DNA of 64,000 nucleotides from Wolinella succinogenes DSM 1740 (GTDB lineage: Bacteria > Campylobacterota > Campylobacteria > Campylobacterales > Helicobacteraceae), in the NCBI RefSeq assembly GCF_000196135.1, contig NC_005090.1:320001-384000 (forward strand). The letters are read 5' to 3'. The translations under genes and the position numbers were made by a program. Of this stretch, positions 9,464-19,459 are shown piece after piece (within the stretch, counting starts at the first letter, position 1; each line of letters begins with the position of its first letter). The notes beneath the pieces were generated by a model. It saw only the letters and a list, made by a program, of their open reading frames with translations. It was not told the DNA's origin and ran no database searches.

Positions 9464-10531
9464 CTAGCCTCTCACATAACTCCCCAGCCACTTAATCTCA
9501 TCTCCTCGTCTTTTGAGCAACTCTTGAACGTTCTCATCATCAATATGCCCCTCAAAATCGATAAAGAAGCAAAAGGCAAAGTCTTTGGCTGCATCAATGC
9601 GTGGGCGTGATTCGATTTTGGTCATGTTGAGCCCTAGGCCGCTGATGTCTTTGAGCAGACCAAGGAGCGCACCTGGCTTATCGGTGTGGCTGATATCCGC
9701 AAAGATGGAGGTTTTATCCGAGCCACTCGCCTGATTCTTAAAATCGCTGATAATGACGAATCGAGTCTTGTTGTGCGAGGAATCCTCAATGTTTTCAAAG
9801 AGGATAGGCAGGTGATAGAGCTTGGCGGCAATATGTGAGCAGATGGCTGCGGTGTGGGGCTCGCTAGCGGCGAGCTGAGCCGCCTTGGCTGTAGAATCGA
9901 CAGGAATGCGCTCCACCTCTTCAAGATTGTATTCACTGAGGAAGTTGAGGCATTGGCCAAAGGCGATATCTTTGGAGTAGATTCGCCTGATCTCTTTGAG
10001 CGAATCGCACTGCGTGGCAAAGGTATGATGGATGGGCATGGTGAGTTCTGCGACGATTTTGAGGCTCGATTTGCCCAAAAGATCGAGCGTCTCGCCCACG
10101 ATTCCGTTTTTGTTGTTTTCGATGGGGACAACCCCGTATTTGGCGCGCTTGGATTCAACGGTTTTAAAGACAGAAGCAATGTTGTTCATGGAGAGGTATT
10201 CGCTCATCGCCCCAAAGCGACTCTCGGCGGCTTGATGGGTGTAGCTTCCCAGAGGTCCTAGATAGGCGACACGCTCAGGGAGTTCAAGATTGCGACTCAC
10301 GGCAAAAATCTCTAAATAGATTGCCTCAATCGCTGCTTCGTTCAAAAGCCCTTGATTGAGGGAGTTGAGTCTAGCGATGATCTCGCGCTCTCTTTCAGGG
10401 CGGTAGATGACGCTTCCTTCCATTTTTTTGTGGCGGCCGATGAGCTTCACCACCTCCATGCGCTGATTGAGCAGTCGGAGAATCTGATCATCAACCGAAT
10501 CAATCTCTTCACGAAATTTTTGCAAATCCAT
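9464..10531 (-). CDS. pheA: chorismate mutase / prephenate dehydratase (P-protein)
   Basis: Bifunctional enzyme of phenylalanine biosynthesis. The N-terminal chorismate mutase domain (about residues 1-90) shows DSVDDQILRLLNQRMEVVKLIG. The prephenate dehydratase domain starts at VAYLGPLGSYTHQAAESRFG (about 107) and carries the substrate motif DSTAKAAQLAA plus NKTRFVIIS. The C-terminal ACT domain (about 270-350, with KPGALLGLLKDISGLGLNMTKIESRP) is the phenylalanine feedback site. Length is 355 residues. It lies 12 bases downstream of lysA and is probably translated from the same messenger. tyrA, the tyrosine branch, is separate at 23679. Confidence 0.96.
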   Translation of the reverse strand: MDLQKFREEIDSVDDQILRLLNQRMEVVKLIGRHKKMEGSVIYRPEREREIIARLNSLNQGLLNEAAIEAIYLEIFAVSRNLELPERVAYLGPLGSYTHQAAESRFGAMSEYLSMNNIASVFKTVESKRAKYGVVPIENNKNGIVGETLDLLGKSSLKIVAELTMPIHHTFATQCDSLKEIRRIYSKDIAFGQCLNFLSEYNLEEVERIPVDSTAKAAQLAASEPHTAAICSHIAAKLYHLPILFENIEDSSHNKTRFVIISDFKNQASGSDKTSIFADISHTDKPGALLGLLKDISGLGLNMTKIESRPRIDAAKDFAFCFFIDFEGHIDDENVQELLKRRGDEIKWLGSYVRG

Positions 10532-10543
10532 GGGAATCCCTCT

Positions 10544-11749
10544 TTAGTTTTGAAGTAGCTCTAGCTCGTTTTGCCACAGCGATTCGATCTCTTCTCGCGC
10601 TCGAATGAGGCGACTCTCTCCGCCCTCAAGTGCCACTTCAGCGGCTCTAGCGCGACTGTTGTATTGACTTGACATGGAGAATCCATACGCCCCAGCGCTC
10701 TTAATCACAATCAAATCGCCATGCTCCAAAGGAGGGAGCATCACCCCCTTGGCTAGCCAATCCCCGCTCTCGCATACAGGCCCCACGATATCCGCCTCAC
10801 TAAACGATTCCCCGCCTTTGGGGGCAAAGGCCTCATGGTAGGCTTTGTAGAGGCTAGGGCGCAGAAGATCATTCATCGCGCCATCAACGATAACGAATCG
10901 TTTCTTTTCATTCTGCTTCTCATAAAGGACGCGAGTGAGAAAGCAGCCCGCATTTCCCACGATGAATCTTCCTGGCTCGCAAACAATCGTCACATCTAGT
11001 CCATGAAGTGCAGCGAGAATCCCTTGGGCGTAGTCGTAGAGATTGATGGGTGTCTCATCTTTATAGCGGATTCCTAGACCTCCGCCCACATCAAAAAACT
11101 TGATCTCGATTTTGAGCGCCAAAAGGCTTCGGGTGAGATCAGCCACTTTTTTGGCTGATTCAAGAAGGGGTTCAAGCTCGGTGAGTTGGCTTCCTATGTG
11201 GAAGTGAATCCCCACAGGATGGAGCGATTCGCTTTTGGCGCAGAGGATATAGAGGCGTTTGGCACTCTCAATGTCCACGCCAAATTTGTTCTCGCTAAGG
11301 CCCGTGGAGATATAGGGGTGGGTTTTGGGATCAATATCGGGGTTGACGCGGATGGAGATTCGTGCCACTTTGCCTAGACTTTTGGCGAGCGATTCGACGC
11401 GCAACAGCTCTGCCTCACTCTCGACATTGATCATGAGAATCTCTAAAGAGAGCGCCTCTAATATCTCCTCATCCCGTTTGCCCACGCCGCTAAAGATAAT
11501 CTTGTAGGGGGGGATTCCTGCTTTGAGGGCGCGTTTCACTTCGCCAATGGAGACGCAATCCGCTCCGCTCTCCAGCTTTCCGAGGTGTTGAATCACTGAG
11601 AGATTGGAGTTGGCCTTGATGGCGTAGGCGATGAGGGATTTTCGACCCGCAAAAGCCTCTTTGAGTTGGAGGAATTGAGATTTGATCTGGTCAAAATCAT
11701 AAACATACAAGGGGGTTCCATAGCGTGATGCGAGCGAGGAGAAGTCCAT
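10544..11749 (-). CDS. lysA: diaminopimelate decarboxylase
   Basis: Final step of lysine biosynthesis: decarboxylation of meso-diaminopimelate, a PLP enzyme of the alanine racemase fold. The PLP lysine lies in LIAYAIKANSNLSV. GGGLGIRY and CEPGRFIVGNAG are the phosphate-binding motifs. CESGDW near the C terminus carries the cysteine that completes the neighbouring subunit's active site. The start ATG 11749 (MDFSSLASRYGTPLYVYD) is preferred over the upstream in-frame codon at 11806 because homology begins here and AAAGG lies seven bases ahead. 401 residues. Confidence 0.96.
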   Translation of the reverse strand: MDFSSLASRYGTPLYVYDFDQIKSQFLQLKEAFAGRKSLIAYAIKANSNLSVIQHLGKLESGADCVSIGEVKRALKAGIPPYKIIFSGVGKRDEEILEALSLEILMINVESEAELLRVESLAKSLGKVARISIRVNPDIDPKTHPYISTGLSENKFGVDIESAKRLYILCAKSESLHPVGIHFHIGSQLTELEPLLESAKKVADLTRSLLALKIEIKFFDVGGGLGIRYKDETPINLYDYAQGILAALHGLDVTIVCEPGRFIVGNAGCFLTRVLYEKQNEKKRFVIVDGAMNDLLRPSLYKAYHEAFAPKGGESFSEADIVGPVCESGDWLAKGVMLPPLEHGDLIVIKSAGAYGFSMSSQYNSRARAAEVALEGGESRLIRAREEIESLWQNELELLQN

Positions 11750-11813
11750 ACAAATACCTTTGTGAGCTCTTTTTGTTTCAAAAATCTTAGCGCTAACTCT
11801 CTTCAAACTGTGT

Positions 11814-11819
11814 TAAAAT
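11814..11819 (+). promoter_or_regulatory. probable -10 box for the small membrane protein gene at 11848
   Basis: TGTTAAAAT: an extended -10 (TAAAAT) 28 bases before the ATG at 11848, in the gap divergent from lysA. Confidence 0.4.
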
Positions 11820-11847
11820 GGGGGATTTTCAAGAGAAGGGGGGAGTG

Positions 11848-12231
11848 ATGGGAGAGAATCTGCTATGGGTGATTGGGGTGCTAATCATTGGAGTGGCGTT
11901 GGTAGGGGTTTTGCTCTATTTTTTCAAGCCAAAGCCGCCTCTAAAAGCACCCAAGGTGGAGGTGAGCCTTGAAGAGCTGAAGAGGATTCTAAAAGACCGC
12001 TCCAAAACCTTCGAGGAGATAGAGCGTGCCACGGGGCTCTTTTTGGAGCATTTTGGGCGCTTGTCGCCAAGTAAAGAGGCGCGCCTTGAGGTGCTCTATT
12101 TGGTGGTCATCCATCCCAAGGTGAGCTCTAAGCTGGTGCTCTCTTTTGAAAAAGAGCTCAAAGCCAAAAACCCTGAGGATTCTAAAGAGATCGAGGCGGT
12201 GCTCAAAGGAGCGCTAGATAGCCGAAAGTAG
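11848..12231 (+). CDS. single-span membrane protein of unknown function
   Basis: A 127-residue protein with one N-terminal transmembrane helix (about residues 5-25, LLWVIGVLIIGVALVGVLLY) and a charged helical cytoplasmic domain. I do not recognise a named family. Similar small proteins sit near lysA in Helicobacter, but I cannot name a function. The ATG at 11848 is chosen over the one at 11818 because a strong GGGGGAG lies just ahead. The 3' end overlaps bioD by 18 bases in convergent orientation. Confidence 0.6.
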   Translation: MGENLLWVIGVLIIGVALVGVLLYFFKPKPPLKAPKVEVSLEELKRILKDRSKTFEEIERATGLFLEHFGRLSPSKEARLEVLYLVVIHPKVSSKLVLSFEKELKAKNPEDSKEIEAVLKGALDSRK

Positions 12232-12864
12232 TGTTTGAGTGAGCTCTTCTAACTCGCTATCTAGCCTAAAGAGCCGCTCAGGGCGCTCCTTCCAGTAAGG
12301 GGCACTAATCTCCTCAAAACTCCTCTTTTCCTCCTCCCAAAGGTTGAGCACCAGGGTGTAGCTCATTTGGCGGTGTTGGAGTGCCTCTAGGCTCAAAAGC
12401 GCTTCATTGATTCCTCCCAGTTTTCCTGAGATCACTAGCACCATATGAGCCTCTAAGGCCTCAGCAAGATCAATCATGAAATACTCTTTTAAAAGGGGCA
12501 CCAAAAGCCCTCCAGCACCCTCAATGAGCAGAGGATCGGAGCGCTTTTGAAACTCTAATAGACGCCTTAAGAGGTGATCAACATCCACGCATCTTCCCTC
12601 TTTTTTGGCGCTCACCCATGGAGAGGCGGGTAGCTTATAGCGCTCTAGGCATATCTCCTCTAGGCTTAGCCCTTGATCTAGCTGGAGTTTTTGCATCAGT
12701 TGAAGATGTAAAAGCGCATCTTCTGGCGTGGGATTGGCCCCTGTTTCGATGGGCTTGAGGGCGAGAGGTTTCCTCCCGCTTTGATGCAGGGATTGGAGCA
12801 GTTTTTGGGTGGTGTAGCTCTTGCCAACCCCCGTCCCTGTCGCCGAGATAAAGAGGGGTTTCAT
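12214..12864 (-). CDS. bioD: dethiobiotin synthetase
   Basis: ATP-dependent ring closure of 7,8-diaminopelargonate with CO2 to give dethiobiotin, the penultimate step of biotin synthesis. The P-loop ATGTGVGKSYTTQKLL is at residues 8-23. The second conserved motif IEGAGGLLVPL (about residue 117) holds the metal-binding glutamate. Length is 216 residues, normal. No other bio genes are in the window. Its promoter region is shared with clpS, which is divergent. Confidence 0.93.
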   Translation of the reverse strand: MKPLFISATGTGVGKSYTTQKLLQSLHQSGRKPLALKPIETGANPTPEDALLHLQLMQKLQLDQGLSLEEICLERYKLPASPWVSAKKEGRCVDVDHLLRRLLEFQKRSDPLLIEGAGGLLVPLLKEYFMIDLAEALEAHMVLVISGKLGGINEALLSLEALQHRQMSYTLVLNLWEEEKRSFEEISAPYWKERPERLFRLDSELEELTQTLLSAI

Positions 12865-12923
12865 ATAGCTCCTTATAAGAGAATGTGGGTAAAATGAGTC
12901 CTAAAAAGCGACAAGGATTCTAC

Positions 12924-12929
12924 TATAAT
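12924..12929 (+). promoter_or_regulatory. -10 box of the clpS-clpA-aat promoter
   Basis: Perfect TATAAT, 26 bases before the clpS start. An ATTCTA at 12917-12922, which reads TAGAAT on the minus strand, is a plausible -10 box for divergent bioD, so the two promoters would nearly touch. Confidence 0.55.
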
Positions 12930-12949
12930 CGTGAGTAAAGGAGAGAGTG

Positions 12950-13255
12950 GTGGCTAAGGGTAGCGACTTTGAGACAGAGATCAAAGAGGAGATCATCGTC
13001 GCAGAGCCGAGACGTTTTAAGGTGATTCTCCTCAATGATGACTATTCAACCATGGATTTTGTCGTGGAGGTGCTTATGGTCATTTTTAACAAGAATTTTG
13101 ACGAGGCGCTTGGCGTGATGTTAAAGGTTCACAATGAGGGCAGAGGAGTGTGTGGAATCTACCCTTATGATGTTGCTGAGACCAAAGTGTCACAGGTGAA
13201 AAAGAAGGCAGAAGAGAGCGGATTCCCTCTTCGAGCGATTTTGGAGGAGTGCTAA
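12950..13255 (+). CDS. clpS: ClpS adaptor for N-degron substrates
   Basis: ClpS binds proteins with destabilising N-terminal residues (Leu, Phe, Trp, Tyr) and hands them to ClpAP. The binding-pocket motif VILLNDDYSTMDFVVEVL and the following VHNEGRGVCGIYPYDVAETKV are clear. 101 residues. Two GTG codons lie at 12947 and 12950. The second is preferred because AAAGGAG at 12937-12943 then sits six bases ahead. ClpA follows directly (stop to ATG gap of one base), and aat follows that. Confidence 0.93.
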   Translation: MAKGSDFETEIKEEIIVAEPRRFKVILLNDDYSTMDFVVEVLMVIFNKNFDEALGVMLKVHNEGRGVCGIYPYDVAETKVSQVKKKAEESGFPLRAILEEC

Positions 13256-13256
13256 A

Positions 13257-15473
13257 ATGATTAGCGGTGAGCTTAATGTGGTCTTTAGCGAGGCGCTCGC
13301 ATTGGCCAAAGAGAAGCGACATGAGTATTTGACGGTGGAGCATATCTTTCTTGCTCTTCTAGGGCATAAAGAGGCGATTGCCTTGCTTCGAGAGTGTGGA
13401 GGCAATGTCTCTTTTATGAAGCAGAAGGTGACGCGTTACCTAAGCGAGAATCTCAAATCCAGTGAAGAGGAGGTGACGCATGATCCTTTCGAGACGCTAG
13501 CGCTTAGCCGCGTGATCGAATCGATGCTGCGGCACACCCGAGGAGCTGAGAAAAAGGAAGCGGGTGTAGGCGATCTTCTTGCGGCTATTTTTGAAGAGGA
13601 GCACTCCTACTCCACCTATGTGCTCAAATCTCAAGGAATCAGCCGTCTTGATATTCTTGAGGCGATCACGGAGCAGATTCACAAAGAGGGCTCCAGCGCC
13701 AAAGAGGAGGAGAAGCGCGAAGAGAGCTTCTTGGAGAAATACACCAAGCCTCTTGCCCAAGAGGCTAAAAGGGGCAAGATTGACCCTGTGATTGGTCGAG
13801 AGATAGAGATTGAGCGCTCTTTAGAGGTGCTCTGCCGCCGCAAAAAGAATAATCCTCTGCTCGTGGGAGAGCCAGGAGTTGGAAAGACCGCGATTGCCGA
13901 GGGTTTAGCACTAAGAATCGCCCAAGGCAAAGCCCCAGAGATTCTCCAAAAGGCGGAGATTTTTGCTCTGGATATGGGAGCGCTGCTTGCAGGCACCAAA
14001 TATCGAGGAGATTTTGAGAAGCGTCTCAAAGGGGTGATTGAAGAGCTAGAGGGGAAGCCTGAGGCGATCCTCTTTATCGATGAGATTCACACGATTGTAG
14101 GGGCGGGGGCGACTAGCGGAGGAAGCATGGATGCCTCCAATCTCCTCAAGCCCGCCCTGGGAAGCGGTCGACTTCGATGCATTGGGGCGACCACTTATGG
14201 AGAGTTTCGCAATTTTTTTGATAAAGACAAGGCGCTCAGTCGGCGCTTCGCCAAGATCGATGTGAAAGAGCCCACCATCGAAGATACGATCAAGATTCTT
14301 GAGGGGCTCAAGCCTCAATATGAAAAACATCACGAAGTGCTCTATCTGCCTGAGGCGCTAGAGGGGGCGGCCAAGCTCTCTAGCCGCTATATTCAAGATC
14401 GATTTTTGCCTGATAAGGCGATTGATGTGATGGATGAGGCGGGGGCAAGCTTCCGCATGGCAGGTAAAAAAGGGGGCAAGGTCGGCCTCAAAGAGATTGA
14501 GAGGATCGTGAGCAAAATGGCCCAGATTCCTGATATCACGGTGAGCGTGGATGACAGAGAGCACCTTAAAGGGTTAGAGAAGAGGCTTCAGGGGAGAATC
14601 TTTGGTCAAGACAGTGCAATCTCTCAAATCGTCTCAGCGATCAAGCGCTCTAGAGCGGGGCTCAATGCGCCCCATCGTCCCGTGGGCTCCTTCATCTTCG
14701 CAGGCCCTACAGGCGTGGGTAAAACAGAGCTCGCCAAGGAGCTCGCTAGAGCGATGGGGGTCCATTTTGAGCGCATGGATATGAGTGAATACATGGAAAA
14801 GCACACCGTCTCTAGGCTCATTGGTGCGCCCGCAGGCTATGTGGGCTTTGAGCAGGGAGGACTTCTCACAGAGACGATTCGTAAGCATCCCCACGCCCTT
14901 TTGCTCCTTGATGAGATTGAAAAGGCGCACCCCGATCTGCTCAATATTTTGCTTCAGGTGATGGATAGCGCCACGCTCACGGATAATAACGGGCAGAAGG
15001 CGGATTTTAGGAATGTGATTTTGATCATGACCTCCAATGTCGGTTCTAAAGAGCCCAGCGTGATGGGCTTTAAAAAAGAGCAGAGCCTCAAGCGCGAAGG
15101 AGCGATCAAAGAGCACTTCTCGCCAGAGTTTCGCAACCGTTTGGACGCTATTATTCATTTTGAGCCTTTGAGTCTGGAGCATCTAGAGCGAATCGCCCAA
15201 AAGCAGGTGGACGATCTCAACCTCCAGCTTGTCGAGAAGGGAATTGTCGTGAAGCTAGACAAAAAAGCGAAGCGCTACCTAGCCGAGAAGGGGTATGATG
15301 AGGAGCTAGGAGCTAGACCTTTGGGGCTTTTAGTGCAAAAAGAGATTAAAACTCCGCTAACGGATGAGATTCTCTTTGGCTCTCTCAAAAAAGGGGGCGA
15401 GGTGAAAGTGAGTGCAAATGAGCGGGGAATTTCCTTCCGCTTTCCTCTTTCCCGATCCAGCGCTAGCCGATAA
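13257..15473 (+). CDS. clpA: ATP-dependent Clp protease ATP-binding subunit ClpA
   Basis: Unfoldase that feeds ClpP. An N domain (about 1-145) is followed by two AAA+ modules. D1 has Walker [10 protein letters not shown] (about residue 205) and Walker [12 protein letters not shown]2 has Walker [10 protein letters not shown] (about 485) and Walker [11 protein letters not shown]. There is no ClpB-type coiled-coil middle domain, so it is ClpA rather than ClpB or ClpC. 738 residues, normal for ClpA. Its position directly after clpS and overlapping aat marks a dedicated N-degron operon. clpP is not in the window. Confidence 0.95.
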
Positions 15474-16098
15474 GGAGGGGCTCCTCTGTTTTGGAGGTGA
15501 CCTAGAGCCATCCACCTTGCTGGCGGCCTACTCACAAGGAATCTTTCCATGGTTTAATGCGGGAGATCCGATTCTGTGGTGGTCGCCCCATCCCCGATTC
15601 CTCCTCTTTCCTTCTGAGCTCCAATTCTCTAGGCGTACCCAAAAGCGCTTAGAGCAATGCGCCTTTGAAGTGCGCGCGGATGAGCGCTTTAAAGAGGTGA
15701 TTGGCGGATGTCAAAAAGCGGTGCGGAAGAATCAGGAGGGAACTTGGATTTTGCCCAAAATCGTGAAAGCTTATGAGCACCTTTTTGAGGAGGGCTACGC
15801 GCACAGCCTTGAGGTTTACAAAGAGGGGGAGCTCGTGGGAGGGCTCTATGGAGTGAGCCTAGGGGCAGCCTTTTTTGGAGAATCGATGTTTTCGCGCCAA
15901 GATCATGCCTCAAAGGCGGCCATTAGGGAGCTTTGTCGTTTGGGGGTGGAGCGAGGCTGGAAGATGATTGATTGCCAGATTCACTCTGAGCATTTAGAAC
16001 GATGGGGGGCGAGAGCAGTGGATCGAGAGAGGTTTTTAGTCCTTCTTAAAGAGGCGCTTAAAGAGAAGACATGGAGGGGAAGATGGAGCTTAAATTAG
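15412..16098 (+). CDS. aat: leucyl/phenylalanyl-tRNA-protein transferase
   Basis: Adds Leu or Phe from charged tRNA to proteins starting with Arg or Lys, making them ClpS-ClpA substrates. The family motifs are [20 protein letters not shown] (about residues 43-62), [19 protein letters not shown], and the terminal [14 protein letters not shown]. 228 residues. The gene overlaps the end of clpA by 62 bases. GTG 15412 and ATG 15418 are both possible; GTG has a better placed GAGGTGA upstream. Confidence 0.93.
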
Positions 16099-16862
16099 AT
16101 ATGCCATGGGAGGAGATTTACGCAGCGATCTATCGACCTATGGGGCGCTATTTACACGCGGTGAGAGAGATTGATGAGGTGAGGCTAGAGAATCTAGGGG
16201 GGATTGAGCGCCAAAAGCGTCTGCTGGTGAAAAACACGAAGCGCTTTTTGCGAGGAGAGCCCGCGGTGAATGCGCTTTTGTGGGGCGCAAGAGGCACGGG
16301 CAAATCTTCGCTGATTAAGGCGCTTTTGTGGGAATACGCCAAAGAGGGTCTGCGCGTGGTGGAGGTGGAGAAGGAATCGCTTGGAATCATCCCTGAACTC
16401 ACCGATAGGCTCAGGGAGCTCCCCTATCACTTCATCCTCTTTTGCGACGATCTCTCCTTTGAGCGAGGCGATTCCTCTTATAAGCCGCTCAAAAGCCTTT
16501 TAGAGGGCTCTATTGAGCGACTGCCCCAAAATATCATTGTCTATGCCACCTCCAATCGTCGCCACCTTTTGCCTGAGTATAAAAGCGACAATGAGGGTGC
16601 TTGGGTGGGCGAAGGAGAGATACACTTGGGGGATGCAGTGGAGGAGAAGGTTTCGCTCTCGGATCGATTCGCGCTCTCGCTTGGATTTTATCAAGGAACG
16701 CTCAAGGGCTATTGGGAGTTGGTGCAGGGCTATTTAGGAGGAGAATCTTACCCTGTGGAGCTAGAGCAAAAGGCGATCAATTTCGCCACTCAAAAAGGCT
16801 CCAGAAGTGGGCGCACCGCTAAGCAATTTTATGACTTATATAGGAGCGGATTAATAGAATAA
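16083..16862 (+). CDS. AAA+ ATPase of the DUF815 family
   Basis: A 259-residue P-loop ATPase with Walker [16 protein letters not shown] (about residues 67-81) and Walker [12 protein letters not shown] (about 113-123), followed by sensor-1 [15 protein letters not shown]. This is the DUF815 pattern, a family of DnaA/IstB-like AAA+ proteins with no established role. It overlaps aat by 16 bases. The ATG at 16083 is preferred over 16071 because GGAGG (16073-16077) precedes it. Whether it works with the Clp system is unknown. Confidence 0.8.
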
Positions 16863-16894
16863 CAGACATCAATTCAATCACAAGGATAACCAAG

Positions 16895-17722
16895 ATGATC
16901 AAAAAGTGCCTCTTTCCCGCTGCAGGCTATGGGACGCGATTCTTGCCTGCAACCAAGGCGATGCCCAAAGAGATGCTTCCTATTGTGAATAAACCGCTCA
17001 TTCAGTATGGAGTCGAAGAGGCGTTAGAGGCTGGAATCACCACCATGGCGATTGTCACGGGTCGAGGCAAGCGATCTTTAGAGGATCACTTTGATATTAG
17101 CTATGAGCTAGAGCATCAGATTCGAGGGACGGATAAGGAGATTTATCTCAAAGATATTCGAGAGGTGATGGAGCAGTGCACCTTCTCTTATACGCGCCAA
17201 ATGGAGATGAAGGGCTTGGGACATGCGATCCTCACGGGAGAGACACTCATTGGCAATGAGCCTTTTGCTGTTGTTTTGGCGGATGATCTATGCGACAATC
17301 CAGAGGGTGAAGGGGTGCTTTCACAGATGATTGAACTCTATCACAAATACCGCTGCTCTATCGTTGCCATCGAAGAGGTGGAGGTGAGCGAGGTGGACAA
17401 ATATGGGGTGATTAGTGGACGAGAGATTGATGCGGGTGTCTATATGGTGGATAATATGATCGAAAAGCCCTCTATAGCTGAGGCTCCTAGCAATCTAGCC
17501 GTCATTGGGCGTTATATTCTCACTCCTGATATTTTTGATATTTTGCGCGATACAAAGCCGGGAAAAAAAGGGGAGATTCAGATCACCGATGCGCTCTTGG
17601 AGCAGTGCAAAAAGGGGATGGTGCTCGCCTATAAATTCAAAGGGAAACGGTATGATTGTGGGAGTATTGATGGCTTTGTGATGGCGACCAATGTCTTTTA
17701 TCAAAAACACCACCAAGGGTAG
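16895..17722 (+). CDS. galU: UTP-glucose-1-phosphate uridylyltransferase
   Basis: Makes UDP-glucose from UTP and glucose-1-phosphate for lipopolysaccharide and other polysaccharides. The nucleotidyltransferase signature AAGYGTRFLPATKAMPKEML is at residues 8-27, with the catalytic Mg2+ aspartate in VVLADDLCDN. 275 residues, as usual. A TAGAAT at 16855-16860, within the end of the previous gene, could serve as -10 box. The stop overlaps a GTG of the next gene. Confidence 0.95.
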   Translation: MIKKCLFPAAGYGTRFLPATKAMPKEMLPIVNKPLIQYGVEEALEAGITTMAIVTGRGKRSLEDHFDISYELEHQIRGTDKEIYLKDIREVMEQCTFSYTRQMEMKGLGHAILTGETLIGNEPFAVVLADDLCDNPEGEGVLSQMIELYHKYRCSIVAIEEVEVSEVDKYGVISGREIDAGVYMVDNMIEKPSIAEAPSNLAVIGRYILTPDIFDILRDTKPGKKGEIQITDALLEQCKKGMVLAYKFKGKRYDCGSIDGFVMATNVFYQKHHQG

Positions 17723-17730
17723 TGTCCTTT

Positions 17731-18189
17731 ATGTATGACCTCAACTTCTACCTTTTTGTCTGGATTGCTCTTAGTGTTATTGCGATTCCCGTGGTGCTGA
17801 TCTCGGCGCTTATGATGGTGATTGAGAGCATGGGAGATAAGAGAAAAGAGGAGGAGAGGAGGGCGTTGCAGTTTCAAAAGATCGATTTTCTCCTCTCGAT
17901 TCTTGATAATCCTAAATCGGGAGTTAAGGATTATGAGGCTGCCCTTGAGGCATTCAAAAAGCATCATGCTAGCCTTGGGGCGCTTGATCCAAAAGAGAAG
18001 GAGTTTTTAAAGAGGCTTGATTTTATCGGTAAAATCTCCTTGATGGATTTTTGGGATATTGATAGCGTGGCAAAGTTTCGGGATGAGTTGGTGGGGCGCA
18101 ATAAGAGTCTCAAAAAAGAGATCGAGCAGGCCATCGGAAAATCTCTCAAGAATCGAGAGAGCAAAGACAAAGGGAAAGGAAAAAAATAG
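17731..18189 (+). CDS. membrane-anchored protein of unknown function
   Basis: A 152-residue protein: one N-terminal transmembrane helix (about residues 6-30, FYLFVWIALSVIAIPVVLISALMM is its core), then a charged helical region and a lysine-rich tail. No named family recognised. The ATG at 17731 is preferred; a GTG at 17722 overlaps the galU stop but sits too close to AAGGG at 17715-17719. It lies between galU and murA, with three bases before murA, so it is likely in an envelope-related operon. Confidence 0.6.
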   Translation: MYDLNFYLFVWIALSVIAIPVVLISALMMVIESMGDKRKEEERRALQFQKIDFLLSILDNPKSGVKDYEAALEAFKKHHASLGALDPKEKEFLKRLDFIGKISLMDFWDIDSVAKFRDELVGRNKSLKKEIEQAIGKSLKNRESKDKGKGKK

Positions 18190-18192
18190 CGC

Positions 18193-19458
18193 ATGGATTT
18201 TTTATCAATCACAGGGGGAGAGAAGTTACAGGGGAGCGTGAGCGTTTCTGGAGCTAAGAATGCGGCTCTGCCTCTTATTAGTGCGACCCTGTTGGCCAAA
18301 AATGAGGCGTGCCTAAAAAATCTCCCTGATGTGGTGGATATCAAGACGCTTCTTTCGCTTCTAGAGATGTTGGGTGCAAAAGTGCAGAGAATCGATCCTC
18401 ACACCGTCAAGGTGAACAGCTCGGAGATTTTAAGCACCAAGGCAACCTATGACATCGTGCGCAAGATGAGAGCTTCGATTCTAGTGCTTGGGCCTCTGCT
18501 CTCTCGATTTGGAAAGTGTGAAGTCTCTCTACCTGGAGGGTGTGCCATTGGGGCCAGACCCGTGGATTTGCACCTCAAAGCGATGGAGAAGATGGGGGCG
18601 ATCGTGGAGATTAAAGGGGGTTATATCGTAGCCAATGCCCCCAAAGGGCTCAAAGGAGCCACCATCGCCTTTGATAAAATCACGGTCACAGGGACAGAGA
18701 ATGTGGTCATGGCAGCGGCTTTGGCCAAAGGGGTGACCAAGATTCTCAATGCGGCTCAAGAGCCTGAAGTGGTTCAGCTCTGCGAGGTATTGCAGGCAGC
18801 GGGCGTGGAGATCAAGGGAATTGGGAGTAATGAGCTTGAGATCGTAGGCCAAGAGGGTGAGGCGCTGGAGTTTAAAGAGGTAGAGGTGATTCCTGATCGA
18901 ATCGAGGCGGGAACCTATCTCTGCGCTGGGGCTATGACCAACTCCTCGATTCGATTGGAGCGGGTGGTTCCTGAGCATTTGAGCGCGGTGACGCAGAAGC
19001 TGGAGGAGATTGGATTTGGGATAGAGTATGGAGAGAATCACCTCACGCTTTTGCCTGCCTCCAAGCGGCGCGCCTTTGAGATCATCACGACAGAGTATCC
19101 TGGATTCCCTACCGATATGCAGGCTCAATTCATGGCGCTTGCCACGCAATGCGAGGGGGCGAGTATCATTGAGGAGAGGCTTTTTGAGAATCGCTTCATG
19201 CACGTGAGCGAGCTTCAGCGCCTTGGCGCGGGAATCCATCTAAGAGGCAACACCGCCACCGTCAATGGAGGCACCAAGCTTTTGTGCGCGGATGTGATGG
19301 CGACGGATTTGAGGGCTTCTAGTGCGCTGGTGTTAGCCGCACTAGCCGCAGAGGGGACAACCAACATCCATCGAATCTATCATCTTGATCGTGGCTATGA
19401 GCGCCTAGAAGAGAAGCTTCGTGCCCTTGGAGCGGTGATTGAGCGCGGGAGAGAGTGA
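18193..19458 (+). CDS. murA: UDP-N-acetylglucosamine 1-carboxyvinyltransferase
   Basis: First committed step of peptidoglycan synthesis: transfer of enolpyruvate from PEP to UDP-GlcNAc. SGAKNAALP at the N terminus and [18 protein letters not shown] around residue 118 carry the substrate lysine and the active-site cysteine, the fosfomycin target. The cysteine is present, so fosfomycin sensitivity is expected for this enzyme. 421 residues, normal. The stop is followed one base later by the ATG of the ThiF-like gene. Confidence 0.96.
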   Translation: MDFLSITGGEKLQGSVSVSGAKNAALPLISATLLAKNEACLKNLPDVVDIKTLLSLLEMLGAKVQRIDPHTVKVNSSEILSTKATYDIVRKMRASILVLGPLLSRFGKCEVSLPGGCAIGARPVDLHLKAMEKMGAIVEIKGGYIVANAPKGLKGATIAFDKITVTGTENVVMAAALAKGVTKILNAAQEPEVVQLCEVLQAAGVEIKGIGSNELEIVGQEGEALEFKEVEVIPDRIEAGTYLCAGAMTNSSIRLERVVPEHLSAVTQKLEEIGFGIEYGENHLTLLPASKRRAFEIITTEYPGFPTDMQAQFMALATQCEGASIIEERLFENRFMHVSELQRLGAGIHLRGNTATVNGGTKLLCADVMATDLRASSALVLAALAAEGTTNIHRIYHLDRGYERLEEKLRALGAVIERGRE

Positions 19459-19459
19459 G

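Noticed and set aside
14634-15182. A 182-codon minus-strand frame opposite clpA
   Set aside because: Antisense to the conserved ClpA D2 module, so it is a shadow.
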